Below are positions 25,371 through 33,483 of a stretch of DNA of 64,000 nucleotides, in pieces. Within the stretch, counting starts at the first letter, position 1. Every line of letters starts with the position of its first letter. Origin of the DNA: an uncultured Lachnospiraceae bacterium. Its GTDB lineage: Bacteria; Bacillota; Clostridia; Lachnospirales; Lachnospiraceae. The translations under genes were made by a program, and so were the position numbers. The stretch covers positions 257,427-321,426 of the forward strand of contig CAJUGD010000001.1 in assembly GCA_910586205.1 (NCBI GenBank), written 5' to 3'. The notes under the pieces are model-generated. The model did no database searches. It worked only from the letters and a program-made list of their open reading frames with translations, and had not been told where the DNA came from.

Positions 25371-28300
25371 ATGAAGAAAATTGATGAGGAAATCCAGCTT
25401 TTACTCAAGGAATATGACGGGGATCTGCGTCAGGCTTTGGCGGAAAATACTCGTTTGGATTATTTGTATGCTATTTCTGAGCAGAGAGAATTGCTGCTGG
25501 AATGGTATGATTTTGATCCGGAGGAGGAGATTCTCCAGATAGGCGCGGATTATGGGGCAATGACCGGGCTTTACCGGAATGCTGTCAGGTCTGTTACGGT
25601 TTTGGACCAGGAGGAGAAAGCGCTTAAGACCGTACAGCTTCGTTATCCGGATGCAGGAAATATTACGTGTGTAAAGGCTTCTCTGGCTGAGTTTAGGGAA
25701 AAAATGGTTGGGGAAGGAAGAAAATATAAATATGTAATCATAGCAGGAACTCCAAAAGGAGCCTGGGAAGATCAGATTCCACAGGCCAGAGAGCTGCTTA
25801 AAGAGAACGGGATGCTGATTGTGGCAGCAGCCAATGCCCTGGGAATGAAATATTGGGCGGGAAGCAGGCGGGAGGAGGATGAGATCTCTAAAAAACGTCT
25901 GATTGAGCTGCTCTGCGGCGGATCGGCCGGGGAGGGGTGTTTGCGTTTCTATTATCCTATGCCGGATTATCGGACTCCCATTACTATTTATTCGGATGAG
26001 TATCTTCCGAAAAAAGGGGACTTAACCCGGGTGACGCCGGCTTACGATTATCCGCCTTACCATATGATGAATATGGGAGAGGGTTTTGACGCGGTCTGTG
26101 AGGATGGGCTGTTTGATCTGTATGCCAATTCTTATCTGGTGTTCTGGAGCAGGGCTTTGGAACAGTTGGAGCGAAACGAGAAGATTTTTATTAAATACAA
26201 TAAGACACGGAGAGAGGCTTATCAGATCAGAACATGTATCTGTCAGAAAAGAAAGCCGGATCCGGCTTCGGGGGATGAACGCAGCAAAGCAGCCGTTCAG
26301 CCTAATGAGCGCTATGTGGAAAAGGCGGCGCTTTGCCTGGAAGGAATGGGGCATATCTGGTCTTTTCAGGAAAAATATCAGAGATTGTCAAAGCTTCATA
26401 AGAACATTAAAATGGTGGAGCCTGACTGTCAGAAGGACCGGAATGCCGTGCTTTTTCCTTACCTGAAGGGCGCTACCTGGGCAGAGCAGGCAGGTCAGGA
26501 GATATCAAGGGGAAAGCTTCCTTTAGAGGCATTAAAAGCAGCTATGGAACGGCTGGACGATCAGGATAAAAGCAGTCAAAGCAGATTTGTCAGAACCGGG
26601 GAATTTATGGAAATATTCGGGGAAGGCATAGAGGAAGCGGATCTTACTGTTTTGGAGAAGGACACAGCCAGCCCGGCTTCCAATATTGATATTCTGCTGG
26701 AAAATATACTGACTACAGATACAGGAGACTATTGCCTGGATTATGAATGGGTATTTTTATTCCCGATTCCGGAGCATTTTGTAAAATATCGGGTGCTTTA
26801 TTATTTTTATGAGCAGTACAGCAGTCTGATGGGCTCCATTGGGCTGGAACAGATTCTTGGGGCTTTTAATATTATGCCGGAGCAGGCGGATGTGTACAGA
26901 AAGATGGAAGCCAGCTTTCAAAACTATGTTCATGGAGAAAATCAGAAGCATTATTTAGGCAATTACATGGTCTACTCCCGCGGAATCATGGAAATCCGGC
27001 AGACAGAAAGTGAACTGGCCCGGGCCAGGGAGCGGATTGAGCAAATGAAGATCCATGCCAGGGAGAAAGACACGGCGATTCGAAAGCTGACGGAGGTGCA
27101 GCGCCTGACAAATAATCATGTGACGAATTTGGAGATTATAATCCAGAATCTGCGCAGGGAGATTGAGGAAATGGGAAAGACTCTTTCTTATCTGAATCGT
27201 CACGAGGCCCTTCTTTTTAAAGCAAAGAGAAAGTTAGGGGAGCAGGTGAACAAAAAGTATCCTCCAGGTTCTTTAGAGAGGAAGAAGCTGAAATATAAAA
27301 AGGAGTATTTGCTGCACCCTGTCCGATCTGCCAGGCTTTATTCTACAGAGGAAGGAAAAAATCTGCGGGACGGAGATTTTCATATCGGGGAGCTATACCG
27401 GCAGCACGGGAAGCTTCGGTTTGAGAGGCAGGAAAATCCCAAGGTTTCCATTGTGATTCCGGTGTATAACCAGATTCATTACACCTATGCCTGTCTGGTA
27501 TCGATTCTGGAGCACACAAAGGATATCAGCTATGAAGTGCTGATCGGAGATGATGTGTCTACCGATGCAACCGCCCGTCTGGAGGATTTTGCAGAAGGGC
27601 TGGTGATTTGCAGGAATAAAGAAAACCAGGGCTTTCTTAAAAACTGCAACCAGGCAGCAAAGCAGGCCCGGGGTGAATATATCATGTTTCTGAATAATGA
27701 TACCCAGGTGACAGACCGATGGCTCAGCTCTTTGGTAGAGCTGATAGAGTCAGACGTTTCTATTGGAATGGCAGGGTCAAAGCTGGTGTACCCGGATGGA
27801 AGGCTGCAGGAGGCAGGAGGCATTATCTGGAGTGACGGTTCCGGCTGGAATTATGGGCGGCTGGATGATCCGGATAAGCCCGAATACAATTATGTAAAAG
27901 ATGTGGATTATATTTCAGGGGCAGCCATTCTTTTGCCTGTATGGCTGTGGAAGCAGATCGGCGGGTTTGACACCCGTTTTGCACCGGCCTACTGTGAGGA
28001 CTCGGATCTTGCCTTTGAGGTGAGGAAGGCAGGATACCGGGTGGTGTATCAGCCTCTTTCCAAGGTAATCCATTTTGAGGGCATTTCCAACGGCACAGAT
28101 GTGCAGGGAACAGGACTTAAACGGTATCAGGTGGAAAACAGTAAAAAGCTGAAGGAAAAGTGGGCAGAGGAGTTTGCCGCCCAGTGTGAGAATAACGGGA
28201 ATCCGGATCCGTTTCGGGCCAGGGAGCGGAGTATGGGGAAAAAGATTATTCTGGTGGTGGATCACTATGTGCCCACCTATGACCGGGATGCAGGCTCAAA

Positions 28301-29360
28301 GACCACATTCCAATATCTGAAGATGTTTTTAAAAAAGGGATATGTGGTGAAGTTTTTAGGGGATAATTTTCTTCATGAGGAGCCTTATTCCACTACCCTG
28401 CAGCAGATGGGCATTGAGATTCTCTATGGCGCAGAATATCAGGTGAAGATTTGGGATTGGCTGCGGGACCATGGGGATGACATTGCGGTGGCGTATTTAA
28501 ACCGGCCGCATATTGCCTCAAAATATATTGATTACATTTTGGACAATACGGATATTAAGGTGATTTACTATGGACATGACCTGCATTTCTTGCGGGAAGG
28601 GCGGGAATATCAGCTTACGGGTGATCTTAAGAAGCGGGAGGAGGCAGAGTACTGGAAATCTGTTGAACTCTCTTTAATGAGCAAGGCTGCAGTGTCCTAT
28701 TATCCTTCCTATGTGGAGAGGGACGCTATCCGTGACATGGATCCTACCATTCATGTGAAGGATATTACGGCTTATGTGTTTGATCAGTTTCAAGACAATC
28801 TGCAGGAGGATTTTGCCAGAAGGCAGGGACTTTTGTTTGTAGGAGGCTTTGCCCATCCGCCGAATGCAGATGCAGTTTTATGGTTTGCAGGAGAGATATA
28901 TCCGCGGATTCGCCAGAAGATGGAAGCAGCCGGGTTAAAGGCGCCGGAATTTGTGGTGGCAGGCTCAAAGGTTACAGAGGAGATCCGGAAATTGGAGCAG
29001 CCGGGAAACGGTATTATTATCAAGGGCTTTGTGTCTGAGGAGGAGCTTAGCCGCCTGTATGGAGAGTGCCGAATTGTGGTGGTGCCTCTCCGGTATGGGG
29101 CTGGTGTTAAGGGAAAGGTGGTGGAAGCCATCTATCACGGCGCTCCGATTGTAACAACGGCCATTGGGGCAGAGGGGATTTTCCAGGTAGAGGATGTTCT
29201 GCTTATAGAAGATGAACCGGAGAGCTTTGCCGATGCGGTAGCAGGACTTTACCAGAATCCGGATGAGTGCAGAAAACTTTGCCGCAGGACGCAGGAATAT
29301 ATCCGGGGACATTTCAGTGTGGATGCGGCCTGGAGGGTGATTGCCGAGGATTTTGAATAA
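25371..29360 (+). CDS. Giant methyltransferase-GT2-GT4 glycosyltransferase
   Basis: This protein is about 1329 residues. Near residues 50-180 lies a SAM-methyltransferase-like Rossmann fold (ILQIGADYGAMTG). A long alpha-helical middle ends in a coiled coil (about 545-600). A GT-A family 2 transferase follows from about 692 (VSIVIPVYNQ; DXD-like FLNNDTQ; EDSDLAFEVRKAG). From about 955 there is a GT-B family 4-type domain (ILVVDHYVPTYDRDAGS; VVPLRYGAGVKGKVVEA near 1240). Such proteins assemble several linkages of rhamnan or O-antigen-type chains. Start ATG 25371, RBS AGGTGG; an in-frame GTG at 25356 is less likely. It follows the Wzt gene by 42 nt. Confidence 0.88.
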   Translation: MKKIDEEIQLLLKEYDGDLRQALAENTRLDYLYAISEQRELLLEWYDFDPEEEILQIGADYGAMTGLYRNAVRSVTVLDQEEKALKTVQLRYPDAGNITCVKASLAEFREKMVGEGRKYKYVIIAGTPKGAWEDQIPQARELLKENGMLIVAAANALGMKYWAGSRREEDEISKKRLIELLCGGSAGEGCLRFYYPMPDYRTPITIYSDEYLPKKGDLTRVTPAYDYPPYHMMNMGEGFDAVCEDGLFDLYANSYLVFWSRALEQLERNEKIFIKYNKTRREAYQIRTCICQKRKPDPASGDERSKAAVQPNERYVEKAALCLEGMGHIWSFQEKYQRLSKLHKNIKMVEPDCQKDRNAVLFPYLKGATWAEQAGQEISRGKLPLEALKAAMERLDDQDKSSQSRFVRTGEFMEIFGEGIEEADLTVLEKDTASPASNIDILLENILTTDTGDYCLDYEWVFLFPIPEHFVKYRVLYYFYEQYSSLMGSIGLEQILGAFNIMPEQADVYRKMEASFQNYVHGENQKHYLGNYMVYSRGIMEIRQTESELARARERIEQMKIHAREKDTAIRKLTEVQRLTNNHVTNLEIIIQNLRREIEEMGKTLSYLNRHEALLFKAKRKLGEQVNKKYPPGSLERKKLKYKKEYLLHPVRSARLYSTEEGKNLRDGDFHIGELYRQHGKLRFERQENPKVSIVIPVYNQIHYTYACLVSILEHTKDISYEVLIGDDVSTDATARLEDFAEGLVICRNKENQGFLKNCNQAAKQARGEYIMFLNNDTQVTDRWLSSLVELIESDVSIGMAGSKLVYPDGRLQEAGGIIWSDGSGWNYGRLDDPDKPEYNYVKDVDYISGAAILLPVWLWKQIGGFDTRFAPAYCEDSDLAFEVRKAGYRVVYQPLSKVIHFEGISNGTDVQGTGLKRYQVENSKKLKEKWAEEFAAQCENNGNPDPFRARERSMGKKIILVVDHYVPTYDRDAGSKTTFQYLKMFLKKGYVVKFLGDNFLHEEPYSTTLQQMGIEILYGAEYQVKIWDWLRDHGDDIAVAYLNRPHIASKYIDYILDNTDIKVIYYGHDLHFLREGREYQLTGDLKKREEAEYWKSVELSLMSKAAVSYYPSYVERDAIRDMDPTIHVKDITAYVFDQFQDNLQEDFARRQGLLFVGGFAHPPNADAVLWFAGEIYPRIRQKMEAAGLKAPEFVVAGSKVTEEIRKLEQPGNGIIIKGFVSEEELSRLYGECRIVVVPLRYGAGVKGKVVEAIYHGAPIVTTAIGAEGIFQVEDVLLIEDEPESFADAVAGLYQNPDECRKLCRRTQEYIRGHFSVDAAWRVIAEDFE

Positions 29361-29447
29361 ACATTACTATTTTATGAAGATAGTGGAATCTTTGGAAAGA
29401 AAATGCTATAATTTCCGCAGAAATCGAAAGAAAAACCAGGAGGACAT

Positions 29448-30173
29448 ATGCAGGCAATTTTATTGGCAGGCGGGCTGGGAACACGGCTTCGAAGCGTGGT
29501 CAGCGACCGTCCCAAGCCCATGGCTTTGATTGGAGACAGACCTTTTATGGAATATGTGGTCCATGAGCTGTCCCGGCATGGAATCACGGATATTATATTT
29601 GCAGTGGGATATAAAGGCTCTATGGTAGAGGAGTATTTTGGAGACGGCAGCCAGATGACAGATTTAGCCGGCCAGAGGCTGAACATTCGGTATGCCTATG
29701 AGGAGGATCTGTTAGGGACAGCTGGGGCCATCAAAAATGCCGGGCGTCTGGTGACAGAGGACAGTTTTTTTGTGCTGAATGCAGATACATTTTACCAGAT
29801 CGATTACAGGCGGCTTGCGGGCCTTCAAGAGCAGCAAAAGTTAGACATGGCCCTGGTGCTGCGGCAGGTTTCAGATGTGTCCCGGTATGGGGAAGCTGTG
29901 CTGGAGAATGGGTACCTTACAGGCTTTAATGAAAAGACCGCAGAGTCCAGGCCAGGAACCATTAACGGAGGAGTATACCGGATGAGCCGAAAGCTTTTGG
30001 ACGAGATTCCGGAGGGAAAGATTTCCCTGGAAAATGAGATGATTCCCAAGTGGATGGCTGAGGGCAGACGTTTGGGGGGATTTGTAAATGACGGTTATTT
30101 TATTGATATCGGAGTGCCGGAGGATTATTTCCGGTTTGCGGAGGATATAAGGAAGGGAGTCATAACATGGTAA
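29448..30173 (+). CDS. hddC: D-glycero-alpha-D-manno-heptose 1-phosphate guanylyltransferase
   Basis: A 241-residue sugar-nucleotidyltransferase: AILLAGGLGTRLRS is the NTP-binding loop, DRPKPM the Lys-containing signature, NADTFYQ the metal-binding Asp. HddC makes GDP-D-glycero-alpha-D-manno-heptose. Nucleotidyltransferases are hard to tell apart by sequence; the call rests on the adjoining hddA, gmhB and gmhA, which complete the pathway. RBS AGGAGG precedes. The end overlaps hddA by 7 nt. Confidence 0.85.
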   Translation: MQAILLAGGLGTRLRSVVSDRPKPMALIGDRPFMEYVVHELSRHGITDIIFAVGYKGSMVEEYFGDGSQMTDLAGQRLNIRYAYEEDLLGTAGAIKNAGRLVTEDSFFVLNADTFYQIDYRRLAGLQEQQKLDMALVLRQVSDVSRYGEAVLENGYLTGFNEKTAESRPGTINGGVYRMSRKLLDEIPEGKISLENEMIPKWMAEGRRLGGFVNDGYFIDIGVPEDYFRFAEDIRKGVITW

Positions 30174-31237
30174 TCAGAGGAAGGGCGCCGCTGCGCATCA
30201 GCTTTGGCGGCGGGGGAACGGATGTGGCTCCCTTTTGTGTGGAGCAGGGCGGAGCGATCATTGGAAGCACCATTAATAAATATGCCTATTGTTCGATTGT
30301 ACCCAGAAAGGACGATCAGATTATTGTTCATTCCCTGGATTTTGATATGACAGTCAAATACAACGCAAGGGAAAATTATGTGTATGACGGTCGTCTGGAT
30401 TTGGTGACAGCGGCACTAAAAGCCATGAAGATTGATCAGGGCTGTGAGGTGTATCTGCAGTGTGACGCGCCTCCCGGCTCAGGACTCGGCACTTCCTCCA
30501 CGGTGATGGTGGCTCTTTTGATTGCCATGGCCCGGTGGAAAGGGGTGGAGTTAGACGGCTATGGCCTGGCAGATCTTGCCTACCAGGTAGAGAGGGAGGA
30601 TCTGAAGATTGACGGCGGGTATCAGGATCAGTATGCTTCCACCTTCGGCGGTTTTAATTTTATTGAGTTTCATGGGCGCAATGATGTGGTGGTAAATCCT
30701 TTGAGAATCAAAAAGGACATTATCCATGAACTGCAGTACAACTTGCTTTTGTGCTATACAGGTAATATTCATGTGTCTGCCAATATTATCCGGGATCAGG
30801 TGAAGAACTATGAGAAAAAGGATGCTTTTGACGCCATGTGTGAGGTGAAGGCCCTGGCCTATGCCATGAAGGATGAGCTGTTGAAAGGAAATCTTCACAG
30901 CTTCGGGCGGCTCTTGGATTATGGATGGCAGAGCAAGAAGCGTATGAGCAGCAAGATCACGAATCCTCAGATCGATGAGCTGTATGAGGAGGCTTTAAAG
31001 GCAGGAGCTTTCGGAGGCAAGCTTTTAGGCGCAGGCGGCGGCGGGTATCTTCTGGTCTATTGTCCTTATAATGTGAGACATAAGGTGGCGGAGCGGTTAG
31101 AGAAGGTAGGCGGACAGCTTGCGGACTGGAATTTTGAGCTTCGCGGCGCTCAGGCATGGATTGCGGACGAGAACCGCTGGGATTATAATATGGTAAAGGT
31201 GAAGATGGCCGGCGGGGAGTATCAGTTTCCCATATAA
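30167..31237 (+). CDS. hddA: D-glycero-alpha-D-manno-heptose 7-phosphate kinase
   Basis: A 356-residue GHMP kinase with N-terminal RAPLRISFGGGGTDV, the HddA/fucokinase-type start. The ATP-binding motif 2 is PPGSGLGTSSTVMVAL and motif 3 GGKLLGAGGGGYLLVYC. HddA phosphorylates D-glycero-D-manno-heptose 7-phosphate at C1 with alpha stereochemistry. It lies between hddC and gmhB and is translationally coupled to hddC. Confidence 0.92.
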   Translation: MVIRGRAPLRISFGGGGTDVAPFCVEQGGAIIGSTINKYAYCSIVPRKDDQIIVHSLDFDMTVKYNARENYVYDGRLDLVTAALKAMKIDQGCEVYLQCDAPPGSGLGTSSTVMVALLIAMARWKGVELDGYGLADLAYQVEREDLKIDGGYQDQYASTFGGFNFIEFHGRNDVVVNPLRIKKDIIHELQYNLLLCYTGNIHVSANIIRDQVKNYEKKDAFDAMCEVKALAYAMKDELLKGNLHSFGRLLDYGWQSKKRMSSKITNPQIDELYEEALKAGAFGGKLLGAGGGGYLLVYCPYNVRHKVAERLEKVGGQLADWNFELRGAQAWIADENRWDYNMVKVKMAGGEYQFPI

Positions 31238-31260
31238 CAGAGCAGAGGGAGCAGATAAAA

Positions 31261-31887
31261 ATGGAACGGGTAATCTTTTTGGACCGGGACGGGACACTGA
31301 ACGAGGAAGTGCATTATCTGCACAAAAAGGAAGATCTGCGTTTGATTGAAGGGGCAGCAGACGCCCTTTGCAGGTTCCGGAAAAGCGGTTACAGGCTTGT
31401 GGTGGTGACGAACCAGGCAGGAGTGGCCAGAGGATATTATCAGGAAGAAGATGTAAAGCTTCTCCATGAATACATGAATGAAATTTTGCGGCCATTAGGA
31501 GCGGAGATTGATTGCTTTTTTTACTGTCCTCATCATCCGGAGCATGGCATTGGAGAATACAAAAAAAATTGCTCCTGCCGAAAGCCGGATATCGGGATGT
31601 TTGAGCAGGCAGAGCAGTACTTTCAGGTGGACAAGGCTCATTCCTGGATGATTGGGGATAAGCTGATTGATGTGGAGGCAGGAAAAAGATTTGGTGTCCG
31701 TACCGTGCTGGTGGGAACCGGATATGGGGCAAAGGTACACCAGGAATTGACAGGCCAGGAAAGGAGGAAGCTTCCTTATGATGTTTACGCCAAGACACTT
31801 GCTGACGCCGCCAGTGCGATACTTGAAGGTAAAGATGAAGGCAGAGGAACAATGGGAGGCAGAGGAATATATGGCTGTTTTGAATGA
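31261..31887 (+). CDS. gmhB: D-glycero-D-manno-heptose 1,7-bisphosphate 7-phosphatase
   Basis: A HAD-family phosphatase with the DXD catalytic motif FLDRDGTLNEEV and GmhB's zinc loop (CPHHPEHG, then NCSCRKPD). The Thr motif is VVTNQAGVARG; the acidic motif is MIGDKLIDVEAG. It removes the C7 phosphate after HddA has acted. Its last 17 bases overlap the gmhA start. Length 208 fits the family with a short tail. Confidence 0.92.
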   Translation: MERVIFLDRDGTLNEEVHYLHKKEDLRLIEGAADALCRFRKSGYRLVVVTNQAGVARGYYQEEDVKLLHEYMNEILRPLGAEIDCFFYCPHHPEHGIGEYKKNCSCRKPDIGMFEQAEQYFQVDKAHSWMIGDKLIDVEAGKRFGVRTVLVGTGYGAKVHQELTGQERRKLPYDVYAKTLADAASAILEGKDEGRGTMGGRGIYGCFE

Positions 31888-32536
31888 GAGGCAGGAAAAA
31901 ATTTTTAAAGAGCTGATGGATCGGTATCCGGCGCTTAAAGCAGTCGGCGGGGATATTCTGGAGGTTTATGGTATTTTAGAGAAGTGTTATGAGCGCGGAG
32001 GCAGGCTTTTGATTGCCGGCAACGGGGGAAGCTGTGCAGATGCAGAGCATATTGTAGGGGAATTGATGAAGGGCTTTGTGAAGCATAGAAATCTGGAGGC
32101 AGAACTCCAGGATAAGCTTCGGGCGGAGGATGAAGAAAACGGCGCAAGGCTGGCAGAGTGTCTGCAGAGAGGGTTGCCGGCCATTGCCCTAAACGGACAT
32201 CCGGGTCTTTCCACGGCTTTTGCCAATGATGTGGACGCAGATATGGTGTATGCCCAGCAGGTCTGCGGATATGGTGAGGAGGGGGATGTATTCTTAGGGA
32301 TCTCCACTTCCGGAAATGCCAAAAATATAGATTATGCGGTGACAGTTGCAAAGGCTAAGGGAATGAAGGTCATCGGCCTTACGGGAAAGGACGGGGGAAA
32401 GCTGGCAAGACGTGCCCATGCGGCTGTGGTGGCTCCGGAGCAGGAGACCTTTAAGATCCAGGAGATGCATTTGCCTATTTACCATGTGCTGTGTCTTCTG
32501 CTGGAGGAAAGGTTCTTTGGGGAGGAGAAGTCCTGA
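31871..32536 (+). CDS. gmhA: Sedoheptulose 7-phosphate isomerase
   Basis: A 221-residue SIS-domain protein. LLIAGNGGSCADAEHIVGEL is the GmhA substrate loop, and GISTSGNAKNIDYAV with VIGLTGKDGGKLAR is the second half of the SIS fold. It commits sedoheptulose 7-phosphate to heptose synthesis. Start at ATG 31871 (AGAGG 8 nt upstream), which removes a 31-codon extension overlapping gmhB. Its TGA overlaps the next ATG (TGATG), so translation is coupled. Confidence 0.92.
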   Translation: MAVLNERQEKIFKELMDRYPALKAVGGDILEVYGILEKCYERGGRLLIAGNGGSCADAEHIVGELMKGFVKHRNLEAELQDKLRAEDEENGARLAECLQRGLPAIALNGHPGLSTAFANDVDADMVYAQQVCGYGEEGDVFLGISTSGNAKNIDYAVTVAKAKGMKVIGLTGKDGGKLARRAHAAVVAPEQETFKIQEMHLPIYHVLCLLLEERFFGEEKS

Positions 32537-33318
32537 TGCTGACCCATACCTATGCAATCTGTGCATATAAGGATTCGCCTTATCTGGAAGCCTGCATCCG
32601 TTCTCTGCTGAGACAGACTATTCCGGCATCTGTAATTTTGTGTACCTCTACACCCAGCCCGTACCTTCAAAGGACAGCAAAGAAGTATGGGCTTCCGTTT
32701 TTTGTGAGGGATGGAGAAAGTGATATTCAGGATGACTGGAATTTTGCTTATGAAAAGGCTGCGTCCAGGCTGGTGACCATTGCCCACCAGGATGATATTT
32801 ATCATAAGGATTATGGGAAATATGTGCAGCAGTGCTGGGAGCAATATCCGGATACTCTGATTTTTACCACAGACTGTGCGGTGAGCAAGGAAGGAAAGGT
32901 CAGAAAGAGGGGGCTTGTGCTTCAGATTAAGCGAATTTTGCGCACCCCGCTGCGGTTTCGAAGCCTTGCCCATTTAAAGGCAGTAAAGCAGGCTGTGTTT
33001 CTGTGGGGAAATCCGGTGATCTGTCCGGCCTGTACCTATGATAAAAAGGTATTGGGATCGCCTCTTTTTGTTTCTTCTTTTAAGTTTGCGCTGGACTGGG
33101 ACACCTTGTATCGTCTGGCTGCACGAAAGGGAAGATTTGTGTGTGAGGAAAAGCCGCTGCTTTGCTACCGGGTGCATGACGGGGCTGCAACCAAGGCATG
33201 TATTGAGGATGACAGGCGTCCCAAGGAAGAACTTGCCATGTATCGGAAGATATGGCCTAAGCCAATAGCAGGGCTCTTGATGTACTTTTATAAAAGAGCG
33301 TATGCTTCTTATGATTGA
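32536..33318 (+). CDS. Family 2 glycosyltransferase
   Basis: A 260-residue GT2. The N-terminus TYAICAYKDSPYLEACIRSL is the nucleotide-binding start. TIAHQDDIYHKDY carries the DXD-like metal site, and FALDWDTLYRLAARKG with LLCYRVHDGAATK is the acceptor side. Soluble, no membrane segment. Its ATG overlaps the gmhA stop and GGAGGAG is the RBS, so it belongs to the heptose operon and may transfer the heptose. Acceptor unknown. Confidence 0.85.
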   Translation: MLTHTYAICAYKDSPYLEACIRSLLRQTIPASVILCTSTPSPYLQRTAKKYGLPFFVRDGESDIQDDWNFAYEKAASRLVTIAHQDDIYHKDYGKYVQQCWEQYPDTLIFTTDCAVSKEGKVRKRGLVLQIKRILRTPLRFRSLAHLKAVKQAVFLWGNPVICPACTYDKKVLGSPLFVSSFKFALDWDTLYRLAARKGRFVCEEKPLLCYRVHDGAATKACIEDDRRPKEELAMYRKIWPKPIAGLLMYFYKRAYASYD

Positions 33319-33359
33319 TGACAAGGTGCTGCTGCTTAAGACAGACTGCTGCGGGAAAG

Positions 33360-33464
33360 AAAAGCCGCTCAGATCAGCCAGCGGATCCGGAATGAAAGGC
33401 CGCTCAGATCAGTTAGCGGATCCGGAATGAAAGGCCGCTCAGATCAGTCAGCGAAGCCGGAATG
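33360..33464. repeat. Three tandem copies of a 35-bp unit
   Basis: Units at 33360-33394, 33395-33429 and 33430-33464 differ at a few positions each and share CCGCTCAGATCAG and CCGGAATG. Each unit can form a small CCGCT/AGCGG stem. The array fills the gap between the GT2 gene and the next membrane protein gene. Confidence 0.85.
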
Positions 33465-33483
33465 AAAGGACAGGTGATGGGAT

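Noticed and set aside
31097..31852. 251-codon open frame on the minus strand
   Set aside because: Shadow of hddA and gmhB, whose catalytic motifs are unmistakable.
33360..33464. Short CRISPR array
   Set aside because: The units are directly contiguous with no unique spacers, and no cas genes are present.
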